A stretch of DNA of 64,000 nt. Origin: Camarhynchus parvulus (lineage: Eukaryota > Chordata > Aves > Passeriformes > Thraupidae). The translations under genes and the position numbers were made by a program. Every line of letters begins with the position of its first letter. The stretch's first letter is position 1. Positions 50,214 through 63,512 of this stretch are shown one piece after another. The notes below the pieces were generated by a model. It was not told where the DNA came from, did not search any database, and saw only the letters and a list, made by a program, of their open reading frames with translations. Location: positions 16,787,733 through 16,851,732 of the forward strand of contig NC_044574.1 in the NCBI RefSeq assembly GCF_901933205.1, in the 5' to 3' direction.

Positions 50214-53200
50214 ACCATGGCAGAACCTGGTCTGATGCAATTGGACACTGATGTCCCACCTGAGCACTGGCAGCAGCTTCAGAGAAGTAAAAAAACTGGG
50301 AACATAATTCCAGTGAGTGGGAGGTCAATACAACATCCGTCTTTCTTATCTTCTGCTCATTTGCGCATGACTGCACTTTTTTTCTTTTGCATTGGTCAAA
50401 CAGTCTCTCAAGCATTTCAGTAACGCTTGCTTCACTGCATGCTTTGTTAGGTTGTCAGATTTCTGTAACTCATTTAGAAATTGTTTTCTTTTAAATGAAG
50501 TGGATAAAGTGAATGCAGACTTTTCAGCTCTCATAGTTAAAAGCATGTCTAAGACAACAATAACAACACTAAGAAAGAGATGAGTATGTACATGTTAAGC
50601 TTCATTGATAATTGCCTGGTATATCTTTTCCCCTAAAGCCTTATACTCTGTCATTGGTATGAACAAATAAAATAGCATTTTATAAATAACACTGTATCAG
50701 AGGAATCTGGGTAATATTGCTCACATCTCACCATTAAATATAAAGGGAAGCCTAAGTACCCAGTGTTAGAACACCAAACTGTTTCTGAAGGTAATTTCTG
50801 AATTCTCTGTGTTCATTAAAATATGAATTGAGATTATTGAAGTTCAGGTATTAATAAGTTTAATTACCATTGTTGATGCTTTAAGCTGTGAAAGAATCTA
50901 CCATTCCCTGCCTCTATATTGCCCACACAAAGCACACTTGCAAGGATATGGCAAGTGCCAGAGGTATGTTTCTCTCTGTGAAGCATTCAGTGTCACTGCT
51001 CCTTAGTAGCCTCAGAGCAGGCTGAGATGTGGGTACTTGGGACCATCACATTCACAAGAGAGCTCACATGGCAGCAAAATGAGCAGAAGCAGGACATGAG
51101 GGCATGGCGAGGACTTGCTTCTTCCCAGGCAGACACATGCACTGCATTGCAAAAGTACATGCTGGTAATGATCATTCAATGAATTAATGAGACCCCTTGA
51201 TCTTAAACACATACATTTGTGGGTGACAGAGAATTGTGATATAAATTTGTAAAGAAAAGGTGGAATGATATATGATTATTTGGTTTTTTTAACTGTCAAC
51301 CTCATATACATGATACTTTGAATTATGTCATCAAATCAGCAGCAATTAAACGATTATATTTTTAAATAGTTATCAAAACAAACTTAATTTTATACAGCTA
51401 AAACATTTCACAGATTCCAAAATTTCTTTAGTGTGCCTCATTTTACAGGCATTACATAATACCTGTAGAGGAGAGGAAATACTACAGGTGAAACTGGGAT
51501 TGGAATGGCAAAAGATGGTAGAAAATAAAGACTACTTGGAAAAAAAGTAGGTCCATCAAAAGAATGATAAAAGAGTAAGGAGTGAATGGAATCTCCCAAA
51601 AACATAAGTGTATTTGAAATTATTTTGACTGAAAAGCAAAAAAAAAAAGAGAGTTATTCTATTGAGTTTGCTTAAAGAAACCAAAACAGCTTTCAATTAA
51701 AAGTGAGAGCAGATAGGAATTTCTCTACTAAACATTATCCAGCTATTTCTGCAGCTGGATTTTCAAATCAGGTCAATATTGGCAGGCAAAGGAATCTAAA
51801 ACCATGTTAAAAACATGGTTGTGAATGATGTGCAGAACTTACTTTTCCAATGAGAAAAAAAAGACAAATGCAGAAAACAAAAATTTATTCTCAATGCCTA
51901 GGAAATATGAAAGCATCATGTGTTTGTTTTGTCGCAGAAAACAATCCACCTGAGAAACGATTTCAAAATTCCAAAAAAAATAAGAACAGAGAAGTTTTGA
52001 GCAAGCATAGGTGAGTAGAAGTAAAGATCTACAAGGAAGAAAGAACAGAGAAAAATAATAAGAGATCTAGAGATTTGTGCGCAAAGTATAGGTACACGTA
52101 CAGGCACCCGTATGCTAAAAATTCCAGCAGAAACCAAAAGCCATAGCATGAAGTAGGATAGGCATGTACTTAAAGATATGTATTAATTTGTCTGTAATAG
52201 CAAAGAATTAGCATATTGACATATAAAAAATTATAACTTTGGTGAAATATTTGCTAAAATATGTGGTCTAGTAAGGCTGGCTGAAGGATGGAATAGCAGA
52301 ATTATTTTGGAGAGAATGAAACTAAAACATAGTGCTGCTCAAGACGAGAATGAAGTTTGACTGGCTTGGACTAATGAACTTACTTGAAAAACTAAGATTG
52401 ATCTGGCTGAAATAATCAAGAGGTTTTTTATTAATTCTAACTAGTTTTGGTTATGTTTTAAGCAGGATTATTTTTTATTATGTTAATAAGCAGGAAAAAA
52501 TTTACATTACATAAAATCAGAAAATATATCCAATACAAAGTGAGAGAGACTAATTCCAAATTACCTCAGGGCGTATAGGAACAGAAAATTGTCTTGCCCA
52601 ACAGTTTGCATCAGAGGGGAAATGAAGGAAGAAACAATTCTTTCAACGGTCACCTAAGATGTAGAGCAGAGACCAGGAGCAGTTCAATTGTTGCACTTTC
52701 TTTAGGGCTGCAGATTTCCAAGGTAGTGTATAAGACTGATAGAAGTGAATGATGTGAATTTCTCTGTAATTTGCTTCACAGAAATATCAGTGTTAAACTT
52801 TGTTTAAACCACATCCAATAAAGACTTGCGGAAACTAATCGACTGTGAAGAGAAGGTTGTAAGATTTTACTGAGGTGCCAGGATACAACTTTGATTAATT
52901 GGATATTAAATGACACTCAGTAATTTGACTGGTCATGAATTAATGTCTTTTCTTCCTGTTGATAGGTCTCATACCTCACTTATCACCATGTCAGACATTT
53001 GATATAAGGTATTAAATCATTTTGAACATTTTTTAGATTACTCAATTATAAGCCTTGTGACTGTTTAATCTCATATCATTTGTTTGATGACAGCCTGTTA
53101 CATTAAAAAGTCTAGAGGAATCTAATGACTCAGTTATGAAAATTCTGCACTTAGCAGCAATTAGCAGGAATATCTGGTTGTAAGTAAAAGACAGAGAAGC

Positions 53201-56200
53201 AGTTTCTTAGAGATGCCCCTATTGTAGAATAGAGAAACATCAGGGTTTACAGTGGGTAAAAAAAAAAAAGTGCAAATCTAGAGAGACCAATGAAAAAAGG
53301 GGAAAGACGCATTGGAGGACAGATCATATTTTATCCTGCAGGGCTTTATTGTGACAAACCATGAACAGAAATAATAAAATGACAAATTTGTCTATGGAAA
53401 TGTCCAGAATTTGCCAGCATGGATACACTCCCATTCTAAAACAAGTTCAAAATAAAGGTTTTTAATGGAGGAGAAAAACTGGCAGTGAACATTCATATTG
53501 AACAGGTTATGTGAACACACTAATTTTTCAAGTAGGTAGAAAATTTTCAGCTGTATTAAGGTCCACAGAATTTTGCTTCAGTTTGGGAATATTTTTCTTA
53601 AGCGAAAATTAGAAATGCAGCCTCTAATCTTGCAATTTAATAGTCTTCAACTGACTAGCTGTGTGATTATAGATCTGATACCAGTTAGGCCTGCAAGCAT
53701 TTATGTAGAATGGATTGAAGTACCATGGCTTTTCTGCCACAAGATGAAAGGCAGGAGAAGAGAAAGAGAGGAGAAGTGTGAGAAGTCCTTCTTATTTTTA
53801 TTGCATTGCTTTGCTTCTGCAAGGGGATCCACAGGGGATCCACAAGCTGCTCCCGGAGAGAGAAAGAGACAAGGAGACCCACACTTGTCTGTTGTCCCTG
53901 TAGGCCCAGGATCAAGATGTCATGGTATTAACTGCCAGTAAAACGAATTAAACATGTAAGAATATAATTAAATAGGAAAAGTAAAGTAAAATACCATTAA
54001 AAAACCATAATAATAATAATGACTAATGCAATTGACATCTGGCATCACTTTACATTTATATAGAGTGATTAAACTGGCTAATTGAACTTCTGTTTCTTAA
54101 TTTTTATGACAAGGCTTAGTAAGTAAAATGCAAGCAAAAGAGATTTGTTGGTTTGTTTCTTTAATGTAAGTCTATTATTTCTATTATAATTTTCAGGAAC
54201 TGCTGGAATGATTCATGACCTTGTGAGCTTAGTTGTCCCAAAATATGTAATTTGACTACAAGAACAGTAAAATTACAGACCAAATTTGTCCTTGATTTCA
54301 CCCCATTTCACCATGCAAACTCAGAAACTTTGTTTCCTTTCATTTCTCCTTTTTTTGCTACAATGGGATGATTTTACTTTGTGTAAGTAAAGCCAAAGAG
54401 AGGATCTAGTTCTGAGAAAATATTATGGTAGAGCACAGTGTCCAAATTTAATTCCCTTATATACTGTCAACACAGATCTATGTTGTAGTATTTTAGAGGC
54501 AGGCTCTGATTTTGAGCTTTTGATTTCCAGCTGTTCTACACTTCCTCTAGAGAAAATGTGGTAATCCACCTTGGTGTGCATAACTTTGAAACAGTTTGAG
54601 TCACAGACTGATTATGATAATCAGAATCTGGAATTCACTGTTGAATATGTTAGGCTAGCAAATGAGAATACAGTTTAATAGTGCATTACATTCATGATCT
54701 TCATCCAAGCTGAAGAAGAAATCTATTGTAAATACCACTTACAATTTCAAGACTGACCCTGTTCTGAGAAACCCATAACTGCTACATCCACAGATAATTT
54801 CCTGAAGTATCTTTTGTGTATGTAGCTTTGTCTCTGTTAAGATAAGTAAGCCAGCCTACTAATTTTTACAATAAGACATTTACCTCCATCCAAATAATGC
54901 TAAAAATACAGCTACACAAGACTTGAGGATTTTTAGCATACAGTCAATGGTGGAACAACATCAAGTGGCACTTAAACTGTGATTCAAAGAGATGCTTAAT
55001 TCACCAAACACCTGCAAACAGTGTCCATTGCTTCCCTCAGGCCTAATAGGAGACTTACTCTCATTCATTTCCAAACTTCTAGACAACACACATCTTGCAC
55101 TAGCTGAGAAAAGTCCTTTAGAACTATGTGGGAACAAAAAGGGCCCAAATATGTTGCTATTCAAGGAGAACTGATAAACCTTTGTTGTTTGGGCTCTGTA
55201 CCACTTCAGTAGTATGGAAATAGGAGAAAGTCTACTCCTTAGGCCATATACTTTATACATCATAAAAAAACAAGTTGCTGATGGAAGGATATCCACTTTG
55301 GATACCAAAACTCTGTGTTACATGGTTACATAGGAATGCTTAGCTCAAGCTCAAGATGATGCATTGCAGAAGGGCATAAAGCTGGGAATGTTTTAAAAAC
55401 TATATCTCCATGTTGATTTTTTTTCTAGTCTGGCAATAGGGAAGTCAGAGATAATATGGCAAAGTTATGTGACAGATTGGAATTTCCAGTTAGAAGGTTC
55501 CAAAAGCTAAAAGGTGTACTGCGCTGTATCTTCATTGAAAGCAGCAAAGGCAGAGAGCTATCCTGAGTTTAAATTCTTTATAAAGGTCAATGTGAACTCA
55601 TATTTCTCCTGCTTCTTTAACTAATGAGAGACTGTATTGATCTTTGTCCCAGCAAGCCCTGATATGAAAAGATGACAAGGTAAGCCAGTACAACTTCATG
55701 CAATGATAAACAAAGGGATCCCAAGTCGTTTTCTGGACACAATATTTATCTGTCTTTTATGAAGACACAATATTGCAAATAGGGCCAAATTTCTTATGCA
55801 TGATACCCATGGCAGCATTCAACAGATGGAATGTTGCTGGAAATCACAGAATATAATGGACTGGCAGTCCATCTCCCAAACAATGCAAGATCTTAACCTT
55901 GTAACAAGGAAGAGTGTTTGACATAAGGGGCTCTGTAGCAATACAATTTAGCAAGGAATACAAATACAATACCCTTATAAGGCTTGTGACAAATTCTCAC
56001 CCAAAGTTTATGTAGTCTGTTTCAAATTAATTATTCTAGGTACTTATATGCAACTCCACATTTAAAAGATGATTCACATTATAGTATCATTACATTAAGA
56101 AGAAAAACAAATAATTTAAAAATAGTCATACAGAGCACATAATTACCACTCCAGCTGAATCAACGCCATCTTAGTATAGTCCTCAAATCTCTAGTGATGC

Positions 56201-59200
56201 TGGTGGAATGTTAATATTTGATTCTTGTCTTCTGCATCTCCTGGACAGCCCCTGAGCCTGCTTTCTCACCTGCTGTTTCTAACGCGGGACCTTATGCCTG
56301 GCACCCTTCTCTGCCCATCATGCTCAGATGCTCCTTGCAAGGGCATCACTTTGGTGGATCACCTGTGCCTTGTGGCCCATCCTCCCTCACTGAGCAGCCT
56401 GGAACTCATTCTCCCTGGAGCACTAGTCCAGGTCCTTTGAAGCTATCAGGAGCACAGATGTTTATCTACTTCAATTCATGTTGCCTCTGTGTGAACTTAG
56501 AAAATTTTTTTAAGACTGGGTATGCAGCCATCAAACCTCACACAGCTTTTAGTCCTGCAGATTTTTTAATTTCATTTTGGTCTTCTGGGGTCATTTAACT
56601 ACCAATCCTCTGACTCGAAACAGAAGTAGGAAAATTTTGGGGGTTTAACACCTTTCTTATGTTTTATTAACAAATTTATGTTTTAGGAAATTATGTTATT
56701 TACATTGCACTTACTCTTCCATCCAAGATGCATGTTCTCTGCACAACAATTCACAGTAAAAAACATTGTAAACTGAAAAAATGCAGATCTGACTAGGTAG
56801 TTTATTGCCTTTGGTATGTGACTGCTGAAGTGAAGGAAATATTTGTCACAAGTATTTCTGCTATAGTTGTGAGAAGCCTTATGGGATATTTTCTTAAATG
56901 AGGTTAAACTACAGCATGATTAAGATGAACTGTTACTTCATAAATATTCTTAGATGTAAAAAGTGTTGCTTGATAAAAAGGTCCAAATGTATCACAGAGA
57001 AATTATGAGAGAAAAAGGAATGTCTTTACTTCAAACAGCTTCCAGCAGCTGCTGAGCAATGAGCACCCTGAAGCCTTGTCCTTCAGCAGACCCTCAACTG
57101 CGTATCTTGTAGAGCTAGAAATAGGAAAGGCCCCGAAAAGAAGAGTGAATGAGACTTTCCTTCAGCCAAGAATAACACAGGCAGTGTACAGCAGCATCAG
57201 TGAGTTCTGGATAATTAAGCACCAAGAGACTTCTTTCCACTGAGCTGAATGCATGGAAAAAGAAAAGAAACTTCTGCTCATCTTGCAGAGCAAGGATAAG
57301 AGCTCTTAAAAAAGCCAAACCATATCCTCACCTGGCCTCTATACCCTTATACTCACTGAGATGAACAGAGGACATTCCTATTTTGAGAAGGGAATGTTTT
57401 TCTACTGCTGGGTCACTGTCAGTGTTCAAGAACTGACAGTGAGGATTCTGTGTTTCAGGAGAGGTGCAACTTTCCATAAGTGCCATAGAGCTTTCTACTT
57501 TTTCTTCTCTTCTTAATGGCTAGAATATAGGACAAGCAAATAAAAGCACACCTTTTTTTTTAAAACATTACTTCAGCAATCCCATTTTTGTTTTTCGTTT
57601 ATCTAGATGACTCCTTTTACTCCAAGCTCTCTCCTTTAGTTCTTGAAGAACCAAATTGAAAAACCATATCATCTAATGGTTAAAACAAAGAGCAACAGAA
57701 TTATGAGTTTGGGAGGGTTATAATGGTGGAAGGGGGATCATCTAAATGCCCTGTATGTGTTTCCTTTCTTCTCATAGTGCTCAGATTCAGAAACCACAAC
57801 CTTGGCTAGATGATAAAGAAACAAGAACAAGAAAACAAGATAAAAGAGGAAAAGGAAAGAGGAGAACTGTGAAAAAGCTTGTTGGCATTGCAATGAATGA
57901 TATTACAGTTTTGTGACCCAGTCATGTTTGTTATTTATAAAGTATAGTTTTAAAATAGTGTTTTAGAAACAAGCACAACTGTTGCATTAAAAACAGACAG
58001 CCTTTTTGACTTGTAGTTCACTCCACAAGACTTCGTAAACCAGAGAGAAAATATATTATGCCTACTCTTTATGAGACAAAGGTGAAATTTAAAAAGAACA
58101 AATTAATGCCATCTGTTTACAGTGTATCATACTTTGTGTTTCTATCTGTTGGGTTATAGTCATAACAGAATGTTAAATACTCATAGAATGGTGGACTTAA
58201 CAGGTCTGCCTATTAGTGGTTATACCAATATACTTGACTTTGCTGTAGATTTTCAGGAAATGTTTTGTTGTCTGTAAGGCATGGAATATGAAATATTTAC
58301 TGTTTGAATCATTGTGAACTATTAATATAATGTAATATAAATGTGGCTACCAGTGATTGCTGTAAAGGAACCAGGTTTGATTTTCCTATGTTCTTTTCCA
58401 CTCCTGTGTTCCCATTTGCTATTTTGGTACACTAATATAGATAAGACAGATTTACGGAAGTGTAATAACAGAAAACTAAAGTCATTCATTTGTTGATGCA
58501 TCTCAGAGGTAGACACTACATTTCTTCTTCAAGAGATGGTAGATTAAAAATTAATTCCATTCATAAGGTAATAAATAATTTTGGGGAATTGTTATTATAT
58601 AATTTGGTTGATATTAGCCTTTGTTTTCATAGTGGGAACAGACAGGGATATTTTGGAAGTTCCTCTAATGGAAATCAGCTATAAATTGATTGTTAAGGCC
58701 AAAATCAATTGCATACTTTACCAGAGCCAAAGTATTCATACAGAGAAAATAAATCCTTCCTTCTGCATTGCATTTAACAGCACCCCAAGGTCATTTCTAC
58801 TAGCGAGTGCACAGACGCATTGATAATCATAATTCAGAGAGGGATTTTCATCATTAGAAAATGCCATAGCACAATTGGCTACCTTGTCCTGCTTACACTG
58901 AACCCAGTGGCTATAAGATTTGGACTGGATTTATATTTAAAAATCATTCTACCAGTTATGGCTTTGACAGTAGTATCATTTGATTTTTTACCAGGTTATG
59001 TTTGTTCATTTGTTTGTTCAGGGTTTTTTTCCAAACTGGTGGGTTTATTTAAAAGTAGTATTATTAGTAATAATAATACTCTAGTTTTGTAAAGAGGTTT
59101 CTTTCAGATCCGTGCTGCTGAAGATGCCAACACTTAACAAATGTTTGCTTATTAGTAGTTCAATTTATGTAGGAACACAAGATTCTTTCTATACCCTGGG

Positions 59201-60283
59201 ATTCAACTTTAAAGTTCTTGGTCCTCTTTATATCACAATCCCACAACATTTGCCATAAAAACACTCTTTTGAACCTGACAGCTTAAAAAAGAGACAAACT
59301 CTTTCTACAGAGGAAAGAAGCTATGTGTACTCAAAACAACAAAGAAATTTTTAAGTGGTTTTTTTTTTTTTTACTAATAACCTTGCATACATTTGAAGGA
59401 CTGCATGCTGAATAAATAGGAACAGACATCATTTTAGACCTCCCAGAATATGTTCGGCCCTGGTAAAAAATACTAGGTTAGGTTCTGTGACAAATATATA
59501 TTATTAAAATATTTATTATTTTATTAATGTTTTAAGTTACATGGATATAAAAATTTTAAATATGCATCTATTAATGTATCATATTATTTTCAAAGTAACT
59601 TGAAATATATATTTTAAATGCTATATCATTTTTCCTTCTTTGGTAACAATTTTGCATGTTTGTTTTGGAAGTTAATGGTGTTACATTTGCTTCTGTCAGT
59701 GATATATCAACAAACTGTATTTATACTGAATTGTATGTTCTCCTAGCCCACCACAGCTGAGATCTGATTGAGACTATAGCCTCAAGTGACTATAAACCAA
59801 ACAATTATTTTTGAGACAAATGTGTATGCTTCCTAATGATTCACAACATTAAACTCTCACTTGGAAAGACAGCCAAAATTCTCTTTTTGTTGCTCAAGGC
59901 ATAAAAATTCTGTGGAACATTTTTTAACATGGTCATGGGTGACCAAAATGCAATTTAAAACTTCAATGGTCTTTGCTCAGGGTTACTTGCTTACTTGTAA
60001 TTGTTTCCAGAATGTTTGTTTGGAAATTTGTTAGATTACATATCACATGCGATAATTCTATATGCCAAATTCACTGCTGTAATACTTGGCACAGCAGTTG
60101 GCTATGCTTATTTCAACACTACTTAAAATAGTTCTTTATGTAAGCAAGAATAAAGGTGATTTCAGCCTATGGTTCTCTTTTCCACACGTAATAACCTAAA
60201 ATGAATTGTAGCAGGAGATATCTCTAACAATATATTTTGCAAAATACTGTGGTCATCTTTCCTCCTTGTTAACAAAAGTAAGC

Positions 60284-60284
<1 letters not shown>
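50214..60284. other. 10 kb of mainly unique AT-rich non-coding DNA
   Basis: No gene, LTR or clear LINE is recognised. A GC-richer patch at 56220-56450 gives a 126-codon plus-strand frame with no domain. Minor features are an 11-bp stem palindrome at 57413-57442, a 9-bp stem at 51800-51820 and an AAT run near 54006. 59490-59640 is very AT-rich. Confidence 0.5.
57413..57442. other. Inverted repeat: 11-bp perfect stem, 8-nt loop
   Basis: TCACTGTCAGT (57413-57423) is the exact reverse complement of ACTGACAGTGA (57432-57442), with loop GTTCAAGA. It could form a small hairpin in RNA or DNA. Nothing nearby shows it is a transcribed precursor, and the stem is short for a microRNA. Confidence 0.5.
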
Positions 60285-60732
<448 letters not shown>

Positions 60733-61000
60733 AAGGTAGCTTTTTCATGCCTGCAATTGGCTTCAGATTATTTAAACAGAGAAATCACTTACACATAGAA
60801 TATATGTGCAAGTGCTCTAACACCTTAATCTAATGAAGCTTGGACAATATTTTAAAGTTTTTGATTTTAGAGAACAACAATAACAGCAATATAAACATTG
60901 AATTTAAATATTAATTTATGAAATAGAATTTATGTTCTCTATTAGTGTTCTGAGCAACAATTGCATGTCTGTGGTAACTCCTACTAATATCTGAATTTAT
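60733..61000. other. Unique AT-rich spacer
   Basis: No feature is recognised between the microsatellite and the CR1 fragment. Confidence 0.6.
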
Positions 61001-61528
61001 AGAATCAGACAGTCATTTAGATTTGTAGATACCTCTTGAGACTATGTAGTCCAAACCTTCTTCTGTCCAAACAAGGACAACTAATGCAGGCTGTCCAGGA
61101 ATGCGTCCAGATCCATTACAAATATCTCCATGGATGGAAACTCCACAACATCCCTAGGCAACATGTGCCAGTGGTAACAACCCACTCAATTAAAAAAAAA
61201 TAAATCCTAGTGCACAATGGAATTTCATATATTTTAATCTGTATTTCTTGCTACTTGTCCCATCAGTGGACACTACTGAGAGGAGTCCAGGCTGAACTGT
61301 CTGTACACTCAACCAGCCCCAATATCAGACCCCATTTTCTCAACCTCTGACAGATATTTCAGTCCTTAACCACATTAGCAGCCCTGCACTGGACTGCAGT
61401 GAAGTCTTTCTTGTCCTGGGGACCCCAGAAATGGGCACAGCACTACAGATGTTTTTCAGCAATTCTGAGCAGATAATTTCCCTCAACCTGCTGACAATTT
61501 CCTTCATCAAGCAGCCCAAGACATTTCT
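61001..61528 (-). mobile_element. CR1 LINE fragment (minus strand), cut by an LTR
   Basis: The plus strand carries the inverted CR1 3' region: AGAATCAGACAGTCATTTAG at 61001, TGCAGGCTGTCCAGGAATGC near 61086, a GATGGAAACTCCACAACATCCC block near 61132, GTCCCATCAGTGGACACTACTGA near 61257, GGGGACCCCAGAAATGGGCACAGC near 61419 and CAACCTGCTGACAATTTCCTT near 61485. It resembles the CR1-C/F subfamily branch. Its 3' end is at 61001. The CR1 text stops near 61525 and LTR text begins, so the LTR probably inserted into the CR1 or the CR1 ended there by truncation. Small deletions and a poly-A interruption near 61191 mark it as decayed. Confidence 0.88.
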
Positions 61529-61985
61529 GTTTTCTGTGTTTTGGGTATGCGTCCCAAACACTCTTAACAAGCCACTGGTGTTTTGTTTATTGCTGAGCAG
61601 TACTTGTACAGCAACAAAGTTTTCCCCTTTTCCCGCACTGTCATCCCAGAGAGTAGGCCAAGAGTGGACAAAATGCTCAGAGGGGACACAACCTGGAGAA
61701 GTGACCTAAACTGGCCAAAGCATTCCATGCTATATTCTGTCATGCTCAGCAATAAACACTGAGGGGAGGTGGTTTCAAGATAGGTAAAAATTGCTTGGAG
61801 GCTGTCTGGGTGTCCGTCTGCTTATGGAGGTGACTACCTTTGCATAACCTTTTATTCCCTTCCTCTTTCCTGCATGTATTGAACTATTACTTGACTTTCT
61901 CAGTTTTGCTCTTCCTGTCCCAGTGAGGCTGGGGTGTGAGCAAAGGGCTAGGTCATGCTTAGCTTGCTAGTTTAAATTCTGAACA
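61529..61985 (+). mobile_element. ERVL-type LTR, 5'-truncated
   Basis: From TGTTTTCTGTGTTTTGGGT (61529) the text follows the avian ERVL LTR: ATTGCTGAGCAGTACTTGTAC near 61589, TCCCAGAGAGTAGGCCAAGAG near 61645, GGGGACACAACCTGGAGAAG near 61682, ACTGGCCAAAGCATTCCATGC near 61710, and TCTGTCATGCTCAGCAATAAAC near 61736, the decayed TATA-box region. The U5-like block TTCCTGTCCCAGTGAGGCTGG leads to GTGAGCAAAGGGC near 61937 and TAGTTTAAATTCTGAACA at the 3' end. The first 50 to 60 bp of the usual LTR are missing, so no 5' target-site duplication can be tested. It has no coding capacity. Confidence 0.85.
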
Positions 61986-63194
61986 CCCTGCAAATGTCCA
62001 TACTGTAAGTTTGCATGTTCCATCCCTGCTACAGTTCTGATCTCCAGGTAACAGATAGCCAGATTCAGTGGTTTTCTGATACACTGATAAAATACTGTTT
62101 AGAGCATGGGATTTCCAACTGCATACATGTTTTATATGAAAATACCTTTCAATAAGGAAGATCTAGATCTTTTAATTGAAAATAATCATAAAGATTTCAT
62201 GTGAGCAACCTGCATATCAATTTTGTGCAGTATCAGCCAAGACAATTTACCTTCTTTGTCAAAACAACTAAAATTGTAGGCAATTTACTAATGTGATTTG
62301 CATAACTTTTCAGACTATGCAGAATAAGTTAACTATGTATTATTCATAATAATCTACTGCAGAAACATTATTGTCAAGTAGACACTCTGTTGATCTAGCA
62401 CTGTCATGTTCACTTCCAATCTAATACTTCTGGTACAAACCTCAGAAATTCTTTGTTCAGAAAGTTATAGAAGGAGTCAGAATGGGGAACTTGCCTTTAG
62501 AAATCTAGAACTTCACTGACCCAGAGACACAAATTTAGTTAAATAGTATTACTGTTCCCAAAGCTGTGCAATAAAAGTTATGAAGAAAATAAACAAAATT
62601 TATATGTTTTAATGCAAGAGAAATCTGCAAAATTTGTATCACTTTATTGGTGAAGTTTTTAGCTGACGGAAAGTAATTCACATGAGTTTTTAGCTGAAGA
62701 AAAACAAAGCCTATTAAATCCAGAATTCTGTACGTGTAGCCAGTAGGGTCAGGAAATTTTACAAGCAAAGAAAGACAAGTTTTAAATGGCTCTTCTTGAA
62801 AGTTGAACTCAGGGCAACTCAACTGAGAATGGCCCTTTTTGAACAACAGGTAAACAATATGTTCAAGCACTTTTATGTATCATTTTAGAGCTATCTACAC
62901 CTTAAAATAAGGGAATTTAACATAAAAATTAACACTTTTTACAAAAAAACACAGATGAAACATGAAACATAAAAAAGTCTGTATCAGATGTCTACTATCC
63001 AGCAGGAAGACTCAAACAGCTCCACAGCAATTACTGAATTTGTGAGCTTGTGCATCACTGGTCTCAGGCCTGCTCAAGCATAACACTTAGGATTGTCAAT
63101 AGTTTGAAATTCTCTGAGACCAGTGCTATAGATCTTTCCTTTAGAAGACATTATTTGCCTTCTAATCTGGTTTATGACATGAAATTGCCTTTCC
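61986..63194. other. Unique AT-rich non-coding DNA
   Basis: No gene or repeat is recognised. A 111-codon minus-strand frame at 62535-62870 has no domain. Confidence 0.55.
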
Positions 63195-63512
63195 CTGCTC
63201 TGCTCAGGGAAGTAGTGAAGTTGGGAATGAAGGAGTGAAGTCCAGCCTAGAAAAAAAAGCACAGAATGGGGGAAGGTGCTTTAAAGTTTGCTTTTTGTTT
63301 CTCATTATTTTTTCTTCTATTTTAAATGGCAATAAATTAAATTAATAAGGCAAGTCTGTTTTGCCCATGGCAGTAATTGGCAGATGATATCCCTGTCTTT
63401 ATCCTGACACACAAGGTTTTTCATGCTATTTTCTCCCCTTGCCCTGTTGAGGAGGGGGGGTGAGCGAGCAGCTAGGTGGGCATCTGGCAGCCAGTTAAGG
63501 CCAACCCCTTCA
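63195..63512 (+). mobile_element. ERV LTR 3' portion (second LTR type)
   Basis: The text follows a common avian LTR 3' half: GAATGGGGGAAGGTGCTTTAAAG near 63265, AATAAATTAAATTAAT at 63331 with AATAAA as the poly-A signal, a CAAGTCTGTTTTGCCC block near 63351, GTAATTGGCAGATGATATCCC near 63373, TGTCTTTATCCTGACACAC near 63394, TTCTCCCCTTGCCCTGTTGAGG near 63431 and GTGAGCGAGCAGCTAGGTGGGC near 63460. It ends CCAACCCCTTCA, so the 3' CA is at 63511-63512. It differs from the two ERVL-type LTRs upstream in its R/U5 text. The 5' part is not recognisable before about 63195. The 116-codon minus-strand frame across it is not a gene. Confidence 0.82.

Noticed and set aside
58179..58205. CTCATAGAATGGTGGACTTAA as a CR1 3' end
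   Set aside because: The similarity is limited to a few bases and the flanks do not match CR1.
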